DNA of 41,547 bases from Clostridia bacterium (GCA_030154225.1 JASKKI010000014.1:1-41547), one strand, 5' to 3'. Positions 14,928 to 24,510 are shown, numbered from the stretch's first letter. Program-made: numbers and translations. Notes: generated from the letters alone by a model not told the origin.

Positions 14928-16100
14928 ATGTCTGAAAATGAAAAAAAGTTTGTTGTTTCTAATACCATTTACCAAAAAATTGTTAAATTTCTTTACATAG
15001 GTATGAGTGCAATTAGCAATTTACGAGGTGACTATCTGGAATCTATAAAAAAATTAAAACAAACTATTAAATTAGAACCAAATAATCCAGAGCTTCATTG
15101 GAAGTTGGGGACTATTTATTTGAAATTATTAGATACAAAAAATGCATTAATCCATTTAAAAATTGCTGCTAATTTAGGTAATAAAAAAACAAAATATTTA
15201 TTATGGTTAAGCTCTGCCGAAAATTCTGTTGGAAATGTGGACAACTCTTATAATCTTATACAAGAAGTATTAAAAAATAATCCCATTTCTTCCGAAGCAT
15301 GGTATATAAAAGGAGAAATATTAATAAATAAAGGTTTGATAAAAGAAGGAATAGAGGCTTTAAAAAAAGCAGTGGATATTGATCCTCATAATGTAAACTG
15401 TTGGAATGAGTTGGGGTGTGTTTATTTAGAAAATAATGAAATTCTAAATGCATTAGAATCTTTTACTAATGGACTAAAAGCTAATCACAAAGAACCAACA
15501 TTATTATTTAATACCGGTTTAGCTTATTTAAAATTAGAAAATTACATTATGAGTTTAGACTATTTAGAAAAAGCCAAAAAACACAAATTAAATTGTCCAG
15601 AATTATATAATGCTTTAGGGTTATGTTACTCAAAAACTGGTAACCTGGAAGTAGCGGAAATAAACTATCAAAAAGCATTAGAATTATTTCCCGAAAATCC
15701 AGAAACTATCTGTAATTTAGCAGCAATAAAGGGAAAAAAACATTTATTCAGAGATGCTATCAAACTTTATGAACAATTAATTAAACTAAATGAATATGAC
15801 GCAACAATTCTTAATAATATTGCCTGGTGTTTAGAACAAACTAATAATTTAGATGATGCAATTAAATACTATTATCGTGCATTAGCAATTGAACCATCTA
15901 ATGTTATGATTCGATTAAATTTAAGTGAATGTTTATATTTAAAAGGATATTTAACAGAAGCTATTGAACATTTAGAGCAAATACTTGAAGAGAACTCTAA
16001 AAATCAAAAAGCTTGGGGAATTTTAGGTAATATTTATGATAAAAGCAAATTACATGCTAAAGCCATAGATTGTTTTAATAAAGCTCTTGGTTTAGAATAA
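14928..16100 (+). CDS. Tetratricopeptide repeat protein
   Basis: This 390-aa, mostly helical protein is built from about ten consecutive 34-residue TPR units from residue 30 to the end. It shows the usual spacing (W-LG-Y..G....A...+..A + P): ALIHLKIAANLG, GIEALKKAVDIDPHNVNCWNELG, AEINYQKALELFPENPETICNLA and AIKYYYRALAIEPSNVMIRLNLS. No signal peptide or enzymatic domain is visible, so it is probably a cytosolic scaffold. ATG 14928 follows AAAGGAG. It heads a likely operon with the YpmA-like gene, lepB and surE. Its partner is unknown. Confidence 0.88.
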   Translation: MSENEKKFVVSNTIYQKIVKFLYIGMSAISNLRGDYLESIKKLKQTIKLEPNNPELHWKLGTIYLKLLDTKNALIHLKIAANLGNKKTKYLLWLSSAENSVGNVDNSYNLIQEVLKNNPISSEAWYIKGEILINKGLIKEGIEALKKAVDIDPHNVNCWNELGCVYLENNEILNALESFTNGLKANHKEPTLLFNTGLAYLKLENYIMSLDYLEKAKKHKLNCPELYNALGLCYSKTGNLEVAEINYQKALELFPENPETICNLAAIKGKKHLFRDAIKLYEQLIKLNEYDATILNNIAWCLEQTNNLDDAIKYYYRALAIEPSNVMIRLNLSECLYLKGYLTEAIEHLEQILEENSKNQKAWGILGNIYDKSKLHAKAIDCFNKALGLE

Positions 16101-16133
16101 AGATGTGCATATTATGATTAAGGAGGAAATATT

Positions 16134-16301
16134 TTGAGTAAAAAACTTGTAGTAAAAGCAATTAATGATTTCAGCCCCTATCCGGAGATGTATAAAGTAA
16201 TTGATTTTTTAAACAAAAATCTTAAAGAAAAGCAAATAATTCTAGGTTTAACTAAGGACAAAGAAAAAAATAAGATGACCATAACTATTTATGAGGTTTA
16301 A
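16134..16301 (+). CDS. YpmA-like (DUF4264) small protein
   Basis: TTG 16134 is preceded by AAGGAGGAAA. The 55-aa product has a central YKVIDFLNKNLKEKQIILGL segment and ends NKMTITIYEV. This agrees with the short Firmicute family DUF4264, which includes Bacillus YpmA: one helix followed by beta strands. Its function is not known. It lies 33 bases after the TPR gene and 18 bases before lepB, so it is most likely part of the same operon. Confidence 0.8.
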   Translation: MSKKLVVKAINDFSPYPEMYKVIDFLNKNLKEKQIILGLTKDKEKNKMTITIYEV

Positions 16302-16319
16302 ACTAACGAGGTGGGATAG

Positions 16320-16877
16320 GTGCATAAATTTAAGAATTTAATAAAAGAAGTTTTAATAACTATTAGTATAGCATTTTGTCTATCTTTACTTCTGCAAAGT
16401 TTTGTTTTAGAAGCCAGAGTTATTCCAACCGGTTCTATGCTACCAACAATTCAGTTAAATCAACGCATTTTAGTTAATAAACTTATTTATAAGTTTATTG
16501 ACCCCCAGCGGGGAGATATAATAATATTTTCACCCCCGATTCAGACAATGGATAACAAGGATTATATTAAAAGAGTTATTGGGATAGCTGGTGATAAAAT
16601 TGAAATTAAAGATGGTTTGGTTTATATTAATGACCAGCCATTAATCGAAAATTATATTAATGACAAACCAAATTATGATTTTGGGCCGGTAATTGTTCCT
16701 GAAAAATCTCTCTTTGTGTTAGGAGATAATAGGAATTACAGTTATGATAGTCACGCCTGGAATAAATGGTTAACACTTGATCGAGTTAAAGGAAAAGCTT
16801 TTTTTACATATTGGCCTTTTCAAAGACTAGGATTATTAAATACGGAGGTTACAAGTGCGAATATTAGTAACAAATGA
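16320..16877 (+). CDS. lepB: Signal peptidase I
   Basis: This 185-aa membrane protease removes signal peptides from exported proteins at the outer face of the cytoplasmic membrane. One N-terminal transmembrane helix (about 10-30) is followed by the catalytic serine in IPTGSMLPTI (Ser39) and the catalytic lysine in IKRVIGIAGD (Lys84). Conserved box E, VLGDNRNYSYDSHAW, is also present. The length is that of Gram-positive SipS-type enzymes. The start is GTG 16320, with GAGGTGGGA upstream. The 3' end overlaps surE by 23 bases, implying translational coupling. Confidence 0.95.
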   Translation: MHKFKNLIKEVLITISIAFCLSLLLQSFVLEARVIPTGSMLPTIQLNQRILVNKLIYKFIDPQRGDIIIFSPPIQTMDNKDYIKRVIGIAGDKIEIKDGLVYINDQPLIENYINDKPNYDFGPVIVPEKSLFVLGDNRNYSYDSHAWNKWLTLDRVKGKAFFTYWPFQRLGLLNTEVTSANISNK

Positions 16878-17625
16878 TGATGGAATAAAAGCCGAAGGAA
16901 TTAAGCAATTAGTAAGTGCCCTTAAAAGTCTTGGTGAAATATATGTTATAGCACCTGAAAGTGAAAAAAGTGCTTGCGGACACGGGATAACTGTTCATCA
17001 TCCTATAAAAGTTAAAAAAATTTATTTTAGTCAAGATATAGAAGCATGGTCAGTGAGCGGAACTCCGGCCGATTGTGTTAAGCTGGGTATTACTACTTTA
17101 CTTAAAGTAAAACCCGATATAGTGGTTTCGGGGATTAATAAAGGTCCCAATTTAGGAACTGATGTTCTTTATTCCGGTACTGTTTCCGGTGCAATTGAAG
17201 GCATTCTTCATGGAATTCCGGCCATGGCCATTTCTCTTAACTCCTTTTCTTCAGAAGATTTTACCGGTGCTAAAATAGTTGCCCAAAAACTTTGTCAAGA
17301 AATGTTAAACAAAAACCTGGCACCTGATACTTTATTGAATGTTAATGTTCCCGCTATAAGTGATAAAGAAATTAAAGGTTTTAAGGTTACAAAATTAGGA
17401 GAACGAAAATACATTAATAATTTTGAACACAGAACAGACCCTAGGGGTAATGATTACTACTGGTTAGCAGGACAAGTCGTACCACCAGATAAAGAAGATG
17501 AGGATCTAGATGTAGTTGCCATAAGTAATAATTATGTTTCTGTCACACCCATTCATTTTGATTTAACTAATTATAGGATAATGAAACAAATAAAAGAATG
17601 GGGAGTTGAAAAAATGGGCATTTAG
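16855..17625 (+). CDS. surE: 5'-nucleotidase SurE
   Basis: This 256-aa metal-dependent nucleoside monophosphatase carries the SurE markers: N-terminal LVTNDDG (4-10), with metal-binding Asp8 and Asp9, VSGTPADCVKLG, and SGINKGPNLGTDVLYSGTVSGA. The start is GTG 16855, inside the end of lepB, after TACGGAGG. It hydrolyses 5'- and 3'-nucleotides and is linked in other bacteria to stress and stationary-phase survival. Its stop codon sits in the terminator loop and overlaps the end of the convergent spoVB-like gene by 4 bases. Confidence 0.95.
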   Translation: MRILVTNDDGIKAEGIKQLVSALKSLGEIYVIAPESEKSACGHGITVHHPIKVKKIYFSQDIEAWSVSGTPADCVKLGITTLLKVKPDIVVSGINKGPNLGTDVLYSGTVSGAIEGILHGIPAMAISLNSFSSEDFTGAKIVAQKLCQEMLNKNLAPDTLLNVNVPAISDKEIKGFKVTKLGERKYINNFEHRTDPRGNDYYWLAGQVVPPDKEDEDLDVVAISNNYVSVTPIHFDLTNYRIMKQIKEWGVEKMGI

Positions 17626-17636
17626 CCCTTTTTTTT
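17610..17636. terminator. Terminator shared by surE and spoVB
   Basis: GGGC (17616-17619) and GCCC (17625-17628) form a short stem flanked by an A-run before and eight Ts after, so it serves both converging genes. Confidence 0.8.
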
Positions 17637-19166
17637 AAAGATATACTTAAAATTAATTTGTTTCCAAATACTTACTAAAAATAAATAAAGAAAACTACCG
17701 GTAGATAAGCTAACTATAGTAATTAAATTTTGGGAAAGATAACTGGATAAGATTTTAGTTTCCCAGAAAATTAACCCCCCCATGAAAAATGCAGCTATCA
17801 TAGGTAAAATAATTTGAAAAATGGTAAAGTTAAAACCAGTATTTAAATAAATAATATATAAATTTAATAAACAAACCACAATATAGCTAATAACAAAAGC
17901 AATTGCTGCACCATTAATATTTAGTTGGGGAATTGAGACTAGGTAAATTATACCCAATATTTTTATAACTGCCCCTACTATAGTATTAAATAAAATATTT
18001 TTGACTAAACCAAGTCCCTGTAAAATACCGTTAGAAGTTTGGGCTAAATATAAAAAAATTGCACCACAGGCAAGATATCTTAAGGTTATTCCTGCATCTG
18101 GTAAATTAAATAATAGTGAACTTAAATTGGATGCTTTAAGAAATAAAATGATTGCTACCGGTAGTCCGAAAACATAAGTTAGCCTTAAAGCTTCTGTACT
18201 TCGAAATTGTAAAGCTGACAATTTACCTTGAGCCTCCGCTTCTGAAATAGATGGAACTAGTGATGTTGCTAAAGAAAAGGTCAATACAGTTGGAATGGTT
18301 AATAAAGTAATAGCAACTCCAGAAAATTGCCCATAAATACTTGCTGCCTGATTAATATTATAACCTGATTTCTGGAGTGTTAGAGGAATAAGGCTTGCTT
18401 CAAAAGTTAAAACCAGGCTGGCAGTTAAACGTGTTAAAGTAGTAGGAAAACCAAAAGAAAAAAGCTCCAATATAATCTTTCTGATCGATACTTCTAAAGA
18501 GCCTAAGAAGTTTCCTAATTCTTTTTTAAGCTTATTTTTTTTGAACAGGTAAAAAATATAGATTAAGATAAGTCCAATAATTTCTCCAGTAATCATACTT
18601 GCTGACAAACCGACAGCTACCATTTTTATGCCATATGGTTGTAGTTTTGTAATTAAAATTAAGGCTAATGAAACCCTTACTATTTGTTCAACACACTGGG
18701 TTATAGCTGGGGCAAACATTTCTTGTAATCCTTGAAAAAAACCTCTAAATGCTGAGCAGATAGAAACAATTAAAATTCCAGGCAACATGGTATAAAAGCA
18801 CCAGATTACCCGGGGGTCATCATATAGATTTTCAATAATAAAAGGTGAAACTATTATTAAGACCACTGTAAAAGTAAATCCAAGTAATACTAAAAGTAAT
18901 AAACAAATTTTAAATATTTTAATTGCTGCTTTATAATTATTTAATGCTACTTGTTGGGCAACCATTTTGGAAATAGCTAGAGGTAAACCTGCGGTAGTAA
19001 TAACTAAAACAGTAATATATAGGGGAAATACCATATTATATAAGCCAACAGCTTCAGTACCAATTAATCTAATAACTAATATTTGAAAAGTGAATCCTAC
19101 AATTTTGACAAAAATACCGGAAATAAATAATATTAGAGCACCTTGCATAAAACTATGTCTAGTCAT
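17622..19166 (-). CDS. spoVB: SpoVB-like MOP-superfamily polysaccharide flippase
   Basis: This 514-aa protein, reading from ATG 19166, has about 14 membrane helices. The start is placed by alignment to the SpoVB N-terminus, since neither this ATG nor GTG 19178 has a clear ribosome site. It opens TRHSFMQGALILFISGIFVKIVGF and contains RLIGTEAVGLYNMVFPLY and STAFRGFFQG-type loops (CSAFRGFFQGLQEMFAP), as in the stage V sporulation protein B/MurJ-related branch. These proteins flip lipid-linked peptidoglycan or polysaccharide precursors, and SpoVB acts in spore cortex synthesis. Clostridia carry several paralogues, so a vegetative role is possible. Confidence 0.82.
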   Translation of the reverse strand: MTRHSFMQGALILFISGIFVKIVGFTFQILVIRLIGTEAVGLYNMVFPLYITVLVITTAGLPLAISKMVAQQVALNNYKAAIKIFKICLLLLVLLGFTFTVVLIIVSPFIIENLYDDPRVIWCFYTMLPGILIVSICSAFRGFFQGLQEMFAPAITQCVEQIVRVSLALILITKLQPYGIKMVAVGLSASMITGEIIGLILIYIFYLFKKNKLKKELGNFLGSLEVSIRKIILELFSFGFPTTLTRLTASLVLTFEASLIPLTLQKSGYNINQAASIYGQFSGVAITLLTIPTVLTFSLATSLVPSISEAEAQGKLSALQFRSTEALRLTYVFGLPVAIILFLKASNLSSLLFNLPDAGITLRYLACGAIFLYLAQTSNGILQGLGLVKNILFNTIVGAVIKILGIIYLVSIPQLNINGAAIAFVISYIVVCLLNLYIIYLNTGFNFTIFQIILPMIAAFFMGGLIFWETKILSSYLSQNLITIVSLSTGSFLYLFLVSIWKQINFKYIFKKKG

Positions 19167-19248
19167 ACTTTCACTCACTTATTAAATATTTTTCTTATTC
19201 ATGTCTATGCAAGGTTTCCAGCTACTATTTATGGTATTTTAGAAAAAT

Positions 19249-20376
19249 TTATTCAGTTCGATAATAAATTACAGCTGCTAAAATACAAACTATACCAAGG
19301 ATGGTATACATAAATTCATAACCTTTCCAATTTACTAATAAACCGGCCATTAAACTTCCTGTCATTGGTCCCAATCCAAAACAAATAGCCCCAAATATTG
19401 TTTGTCCCGTTGTTTTTATTGAAGAGGGAGTACTGGTGTTAATAAAATCAACTGCCGCAAAATAAAAAATCCCAAAGGTCAAGCCTTGAGTAAGGGAAAT
19501 TATTAATAAATAAGAAGGGTTAGTTATCAGATTATGAATTAGCCAGCGCATCCCGTATATCAAAGCTGCAAAACATAATAATTTCTTGTGGGGAAATTTA
19601 TGCAATGCTTTTTGTGCAGTTGAAAAAATTGGGACCTCACTTAAAGCAGCCAACGCCCAGGCCCATCCTAAACTACCGGTATTTCCTCCCAAGTATTTAA
19701 AAAATAAACTAAAAAAAGAATTATTTGCTCCAAAGGAAGTTTGGACTAAAAAACCAAATAAAAGAAAATATATTATTTTTTTATCAGTAAATAATCGTTT
19801 TATATCTGTAGAAAAATTCAGGTGCGAGTTTTTATTTTTCCTTTTTTCCGGTATTTTTAAAGCAACAAATAAAGAAATTAATAAAACCAGACCATAAGTT
19901 GAAAAGATCCAGATAGTTGAAAAAAACTCTAAAATTTTGCCCATTATTATTACCCCAAAAGCAAACCCAATAGAACCCCATAGACGATAAATACCAAAAT
20001 TTGAAGTATTTTTTTCCAGATTTGCTAAAATCAAACTATCGGATATAGGGGTGATGGGGCTTTGAAAAAAGAAAAAGATTATAGCAGCAAAAATTAAAAA
20101 AATAGCTAAATTAAAAATATAATAACCCCATACAGTTATTAATGCCATCAACATAGTAATTTTTAGTGTTTTTTGGGGTGATAAATAGTTATCAGTCCAT
20201 ATTCCCCAAAGTGGTTGACTAAAAATCATTACTAAAGGTCCAATAGATAAAATTAACCCAATCTGGTCTGAACTAAAAGACCGGCTAGCAAGATGAAGTG
20301 GTAAAAAGGGTATTAAAAAACCAATTGCCTGAAAATAAAAAAAGTAATACATTCCTAATAAATATTTCTGTTTCAT
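19249..20376 (-). CDS. MFS transporter (PPP/LacY-like branch)
   Basis: ATG 20376 is chosen because GAGG lies seven bases upstream. A longer frame to 20430 lacks any ribosome site and adds an uncharacteristic Cys-rich start. The 375-aa protein has about 12 transmembrane helices. The family features are FYFQAIGFLIPFLPLHL in helix 1, FSQPLWGIWTDNY after helix 2 (the MFS loop 2-3 motif) and GIYRLWGSIGFAFG in helix 5. It matches the MFS_1_like group that includes 3-phenylpropionate and some sugar or nucleoside permeases. Substrate unknown. It lies upstream of spoVB on the same strand and divergent from the EF-G-like gene. Confidence 0.85.
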   Translation of the reverse strand: MKQKYLLGMYYFFYFQAIGFLIPFLPLHLASRSFSSDQIGLILSIGPLVMIFSQPLWGIWTDNYLSPQKTLKITMLMALITVWGYYIFNLAIFLIFAAIIFFFFQSPITPISDSLILANLEKNTSNFGIYRLWGSIGFAFGVIIMGKILEFFSTIWIFSTYGLVLLISLFVALKIPEKRKNKNSHLNFSTDIKRLFTDKKIIYFLLFGFLVQTSFGANNSFFSLFFKYLGGNTGSLGWAWALAALSEVPIFSTAQKALHKFPHKKLLCFAALIYGMRWLIHNLITNPSYLLIISLTQGLTFGIFYFAAVDFINTSTPSSIKTTGQTIFGAICFGLGPMTGSLMAGLLVNWKGYEFMYTILGIVCILAAVIYYRTE

Positions 20377-20609
20377 TTTTTTACCTCGTTCCCTGATTAA
20401 ATATCCAAAAATACAATAACATAAACACATATTTGAAAAAATATCTAATAAATGGCAATACTATAAATAATAACTTGTAAAACGACATTTTCTTAATGTT
20501 TTAAATTTTCAAGAAGGATTTTCAGATTTTTTGCTTAATTATAATATTAAATTAACATTAATAGTATATAGGCTATATGCCAAACTTAAATAAACAAGGA
20601 GGGGCTTCT

Positions 20610-22634
20610 TTGAAAACGTATACACCAGACAAAATTAGAAACGTGGGGATAGTTGCCCACGGAGGAGCAGGTAAAACTTCATTAGCTGAAGCAATACTCT
20701 ACAATGCTGGTCTTACTTCCAGGCTAGGTAAAGTTGATGACGGAACAACGGTCACTGATTATCTACCAGAAGAAATTAAACGTAAAGTTACCATAACTTC
20801 TACCCTGGCCCCCATGGAGTGGAATAATACAAAGGTAAACCTGGTAGACACCCCTGGTTATGCTGACTTTATCGGTGAGGTGAAAGGAGCATTAAGGGCT
20901 GTTGATAATGTATTAATGGTAGTTTGTGGTGTTTCCGGTGTGGAAGTTCAAACTGAAGTAATTTGGGACTTTGCCAGTGAAAAAAATATGCCGCGCATAG
21001 TATTTGTTAATAAACTGGATAGGGAAAATTCCAATTTCTTTAAAGTAGTTGAAGAATTAAAAGAAACTTTCGGTACTGGTATAGCTCCTATTCAAATACC
21101 TATTGGTTCCGAAGCTTCCTTTAACGGTATAGTGGATATCTTGCAACAAAAAGCTTTTACTTTTAAAGATGGCAAAATGACAGAAATTGATATTCCTGCC
21201 GATTTACAGGACCAGGTTCAGGAATATCGTGATGCGTTAATGGAATCTGCTGCAGAAGGCGATGATGAATTATTAATGAAATATCTGGAAGGTGAAGAAT
21301 TAACACCTGAAGAAATCATTTCCGGTTTTAAAAAAGGTGTCAAAGAGGGTAAAATTTTTCCTGTTTTAGCAGGCTCTGCATTGAATAACATAGGTATTCA
21401 ACCTCTTATGAATGCATTGGTTGAATTTTTACCTTCTCCTCTTGAATTAAGTGACAAAGATTTACTTAATGAACCACCGGCAGCTTTGGTATTTAAAACT
21501 TTGGCTGACCCATATGTAGGTAAATTAAGTTTTTTCAGAGTTTTCACCGGAGTTTTAAAAACTAGTGATAGCATTTATAACGCCAATAAAGAAAAAGAAG
21601 AAAAAGTAGGCAGCTTTTTAATGGTCCGGGGTAAAACCCAAGAAAGTTTTAATGAAGTAATGGCCGGTGATATAGCTGCTGTTGCAAAACTTCAAGAAAC
21701 ATTAACAGGTCATACTTTATGCTTGAAATCCAATCCTGTTATTTTAGAAGATATTGAATTTCCCGAGCCAACATTAGCTGTTGCCATTAGTCCTAAATCA
21801 AGGGGAGATGAAGATAAAGTAGGTAATGCTTTATCTAGACTTTTGGAAGAAGATCCAACCCTCAAAGTAGAGAAAAATACCGAAACTAAAGAGACTATTT
21901 TAAAAGGTATGGGTGACCTTCACTTAGATATTATTATGGATAGAATGAAAGCCAAATTCGGGGTAGAAGTAGAAATGCGTACTCCCAAAGTACCTTATAG
22001 GGAAACAATTAGAGGAAACGTTAAAATACAGGGTAAACACAAAAAACAATCAGGTGGAGCCGGTCAATATGGAGATGTCTGGTTGACTTTAGAACCACTA
22101 CCTGACGCTGATTTTGAGTTTCATGAAACAATTTTTGGTGGGGCAGTACCCAGGAACTACTTCCCTGCTGTTGAAAAAGGTGTTAGGGAAGCTATGCAAG
22201 AAGGTGTTCTCGCTGGTTATCCTGTAACAAACGTTAAAGTAACTTTAGTAGATGGCTCTTACCATCCCGTTGATTCTAATGAAATGTCTTTCAAAATTGC
22301 AGGTTCGCTGGCTTTCAGAAAAGGTATGGAGAAAGCTAATCCCGTTATTTTAGAACCTATAATGAATGTAGAAATAGTGGTACCTGAACAGTTTATGGGG
22401 GATATAATGGGTGATTTAAATAGCAAACGTGGGCGAATCATGGGAATGGAGCCTAAAGGTAAATTCCAGGTTATTAAAGCTCAGGCACCATTAGCTGAAA
22501 TGTTCCGTTATGCCATAGATCTTAAGTCAATAACTCAGGCCCGGGGGAGCTTTAAAATGGAATTATCCCATTACGAAGAAGTTCCCCAAAGAATCGCCGA
22601 AGATATCATTAATTCTAGAAAAAAGGAAGAGTGA
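20610..22634 (+). CDS. Elongation factor G-like GTPase
   Basis: This 674-aa product starts at TTG 20610, chosen because AAGGAGGGG is five bases upstream. The upstream ATG 20577 has none. Domains run in EF-G order. The GTPase domain has P-loop AHGGAGKT (17-24), DTPGYADF (80-87) and NKLD (134-137). Domains II-V include the domain IV region QSGGAGQYGDVWLTLEP and the C-terminal PEQFMGDIMGDLNSKRGRIMGM. The P-loop context AHGGAGKT rather than AHIDAGKT, and IKRKVTIT in place of RGITI, mark it as the secondary EF-G-like group (EF-G2 type), not the main fusA. It may assist translocation or ribosome rescue. It is monocistronic. Confidence 0.92.
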   Translation: MKTYTPDKIRNVGIVAHGGAGKTSLAEAILYNAGLTSRLGKVDDGTTVTDYLPEEIKRKVTITSTLAPMEWNNTKVNLVDTPGYADFIGEVKGALRAVDNVLMVVCGVSGVEVQTEVIWDFASEKNMPRIVFVNKLDRENSNFFKVVEELKETFGTGIAPIQIPIGSEASFNGIVDILQQKAFTFKDGKMTEIDIPADLQDQVQEYRDALMESAAEGDDELLMKYLEGEELTPEEIISGFKKGVKEGKIFPVLAGSALNNIGIQPLMNALVEFLPSPLELSDKDLLNEPPAALVFKTLADPYVGKLSFFRVFTGVLKTSDSIYNANKEKEEKVGSFLMVRGKTQESFNEVMAGDIAAVAKLQETLTGHTLCLKSNPVILEDIEFPEPTLAVAISPKSRGDEDKVGNALSRLLEEDPTLKVEKNTETKETILKGMGDLHLDIIMDRMKAKFGVEVEMRTPKVPYRETIRGNVKIQGKHKKQSGGAGQYGDVWLTLEPLPDADFEFHETIFGGAVPRNYFPAVEKGVREAMQEGVLAGYPVTNVKVTLVDGSYHPVDSNEMSFKIAGSLAFRKGMEKANPVILEPIMNVEIVVPEQFMGDIMGDLNSKRGRIMGMEPKGKFQVIKAQAPLAEMFRYAIDLKSITQARGSFKMELSHYEEVPQRIAEDIINSRKKEE

Positions 22635-22639
22635 TATAC

Positions 22640-22668
22640 AAAAGGGAGTCTCCACTGACTCCCTTTTA
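22640..22668. terminator. Terminator after the EF-G-like gene
   Basis: AAAAGGGAGTC (22640-22650) pairs perfectly with GACTCCCTTTT (22657-22667) across TCCACT. Confidence 0.88.
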
Positions 22669-22725
22669 TGTGGTTTAAATAACAATATTTTTATTAATAA
22701 AAAGAATATGATTTTCTCAATAATT

Positions 22726-22752
22726 ATAAAAAAGTCTCCTTAAAGGAGACTT
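22726..22752 (-). terminator. Terminator of tRNA-Trp
   Basis: On the minus strand AAAGTCTCC and GGAGACTTT pair across a short TTTAA loop and lead into further Ts. It follows the tRNA CCA end directly. Confidence 0.85.
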
Positions 22753-22828
22753 TGGCAGGGGCGGCAGGACTTGAACCCGCAACCAATGGATTTGGAGTCC
22801 ACTACTCTACCAATTGAGCTACACCCCT
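22753..22828 (-). tRNA. tRNA-Trp (anticodon CCA)
   Basis: The minus strand gives a complete cloverleaf of 76 nt. The acceptor is AGGGGTG with CGCCCCT (one G-C/T-G variation), the D arm contains TAGCTCAATTGGTAGAGTA, and the anticodon arm GTGGA-CTCCAAA-TCCAT has CCA in the loop. The T arm is GCGGGTTCAAGTCCTGC, with encoded CCA at 22753-22755. It is a single gene with its own terminator. Confidence 0.95.
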
Positions 22829-22918
22829 ATAAAATTTTTAAAATGATTTATGGATTATAACAAACAATTTAAATTTTAATCTAATTTTATTTATTTGTCA
22901 ATGATATAGGTGATTATT

Positions 22919-23764
22919 ATGACAAGTACTATTGATTTACATATTCACTCCACAGCTTCTGATGGAACTTTATCTCCATCAGATATTGTTGAAGAAGCTC
23001 TATTAAAAGGACTTAAATATATTAGCATAACTGATCACGAGAGTATAGCAGGTTATAGTATTCTTAATAAGATTAAGCCTACTTGGAAAAATAAATTAAA
23101 AATTATTCCTGGATTGGAACTCCATACATACTATAAAGGTTATGAAATTCATTTATTAGGTTATTGTATTGATTTGAAAAATATTTATTTAATAAAAAGG
23201 TTAAAAGAATTAAGGCAAGCTAGAACTGAGGTTTCTTATAGAACTGTCCAGTACTTAAATAAAGCAGGAATAAAACTACAATGGAAAGATATAGAAAACA
23301 TTACTAACGGTGATGTAGCAATTACAAAAGCACATATAATTGCAGCTTTAAAAAAATCAAAAAACATCTCTAGAGAAACATTTTATACTTATTTTCACCC
23401 TAGAGGTAAATTATACTTACCTTTTACAGACCATAATTTGGAAGACGCAATAAATTTAATAAAACATGCGGGAGGCATTCCTGTTCTAGCCCACCCCGGG
23501 TTAATAGGCAATGATAACCTTGTTAATGAAATACTTAATAATTTTGAAATAGGCCTAGAAGTCTATTATCATTATTTTGGAGAAAAAGCAGTAATTTGGG
23601 TAGAAAAATTTAAAAAGTTTGCTGACATTCATAATGTAATCATGACTGGTGGAACGGATTATCATGGGAATATTACTCCGGTAGAAATTGGGGATACTTA
23701 TGTCCCCCCACAGATTATAGATCAATTAACTTTTAATAAAAATTCTTTTTTTAACATTTTATAG
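22919..23764 (+). CDS. PHP-domain phosphoesterase (TrpH/YciV-like)
   Basis: ATG 22919 is taken because TAGGTG sits about 7 bases upstream. GTG 22910 is part of that site. The 281-aa protein has the polymerase-and-histidinol-phosphatase metal-binding motifs: DLHIHSTASDGTLSP (6-20), ITDHESIAGY, GLELHTYYKGYEIHLLGY, VLAHPGL and the C-terminal GGTDYHG. Relatives include RNase AM/YciV, a 5'-3' exonuclease that also acts on 3',5'-bisphosphonucleotides, and other nucleotide or oligonucleotide phosphatases. The exact substrate cannot be told. It is monocistronic, or followed 70 bases later by the lipoprotein gene. Confidence 0.9.
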   Translation: MTSTIDLHIHSTASDGTLSPSDIVEEALLKGLKYISITDHESIAGYSILNKIKPTWKNKLKIIPGLELHTYYKGYEIHLLGYCIDLKNIYLIKRLKELRQARTEVSYRTVQYLNKAGIKLQWKDIENITNGDVAITKAHIIAALKKSKNISRETFYTYFHPRGKLYLPFTDHNLEDAINLIKHAGGIPVLAHPGLIGNDNLVNEILNNFEIGLEVYYHYFGEKAVIWVEKFKKFADIHNVIMTGGTDYHGNITPVEIGDTYVPPQIIDQLTFNKNSFFNIL

Positions 23765-23836
23765 CAGGAATACCAATTAAAATGTAGAATTAGAAAAATA
23801 AATCAATTAAAATAAAATTATAAAGTTGGTGGCGTG

Positions 23837-24340
23837 ATGCAGAGAAAAAAAACATTGTTTTTCCTTGTTTTCTTTGTAATTTTTATCTTTGGTTGTTCTC
23901 CAAAGGTTACAGAAATAACTGCACCACCAGATACTATTTCATTAGATGAAGTTACTAAAATAAATTTAAAAATGTTAGATTTAGATAAACTATCCAAATC
24001 GGATATTAACGAATTAGATGGAATTCGGTTAAAAGAAAACACTGTTGGTTATGAATTAGAATATCGGTATCCTGATAAACCAATAAAAATTAAAATAATA
24101 AAATTCGTCTCTAAAAATGAATTAACTAACTTCTGGCTGGACTGGTTAACTGTACATAATTTAGATCAACAAAAAAATGAGCAATCTGTTAAATTTGAAC
24201 TGCAAAATAAATATGCGGTTTATGCTTGGCAAAAAGGACAATGGTTTACTTATATAGGAGTACCAAGTGAACCTTTAAGGGATAAAGTTAAAGATATAAT
24301 TTCAAATCATTATTTGAATTTAGCTAAACGTGAAAATTAG
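23837..24340 (+). CDS. Small lipoprotein of unknown function
   Basis: ATG 23837 (or GTG 23834) starts a 167-aa product. A basic start QRKKT, hydrophobic segment and lipobox FIFGC form a lipoprotein signal. The mature region is soluble and acidic in its first half (DEVTKINLKMLDLDKLSKSDI). The second half is beta-rich: YELEYRYPDKPIKIKIIKF and NKYAVYAWQKGQWFTYIGVP, a layout that suggests a compact single domain. I recognise no family. A terminator follows. Function unknown. Confidence 0.78.
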   Translation: MQRKKTLFFLVFFVIFIFGCSPKVTEITAPPDTISLDEVTKINLKMLDLDKLSKSDINELDGIRLKENTVGYELEYRYPDKPIKIKIIKFVSKNELTNFWLDWLTVHNLDQQKNEQSVKFELQNKYAVYAWQKGQWFTYIGVPSEPLRDKVKDIISNHYLNLAKREN

Positions 24341-24367
24341 ATTAGATAAATACCTTTAATGTTATTA

Positions 24368-24401
24368 GGCTATGTTGTGTTTTTGGACATAGTCTTTTTT
24401 T
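24368..24401 (+). terminator. Terminator after the 167-aa lipoprotein gene
   Basis: GGCTATGT (24368-24375) pairs with ACATAGTC (one G-U) and runs into seven Ts. Confidence 0.8.
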
Positions 24402-24510
24402 CGGAAATTTTTCTATTAAAAAAAAGGGAAATTGCAAATAAAATTGAAAACTTAAATAGTATTCTAAAGTTGTTATTTAAAAAAATTAAATAATTAAGGA
24501 GGTCTAACTA

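Noticed and set aside
19586-19897. Plus-strand frame inside the MFS transporter gene
   Set aside because: It is antisense to a clear membrane protein and has no ribosome site or family resemblance.
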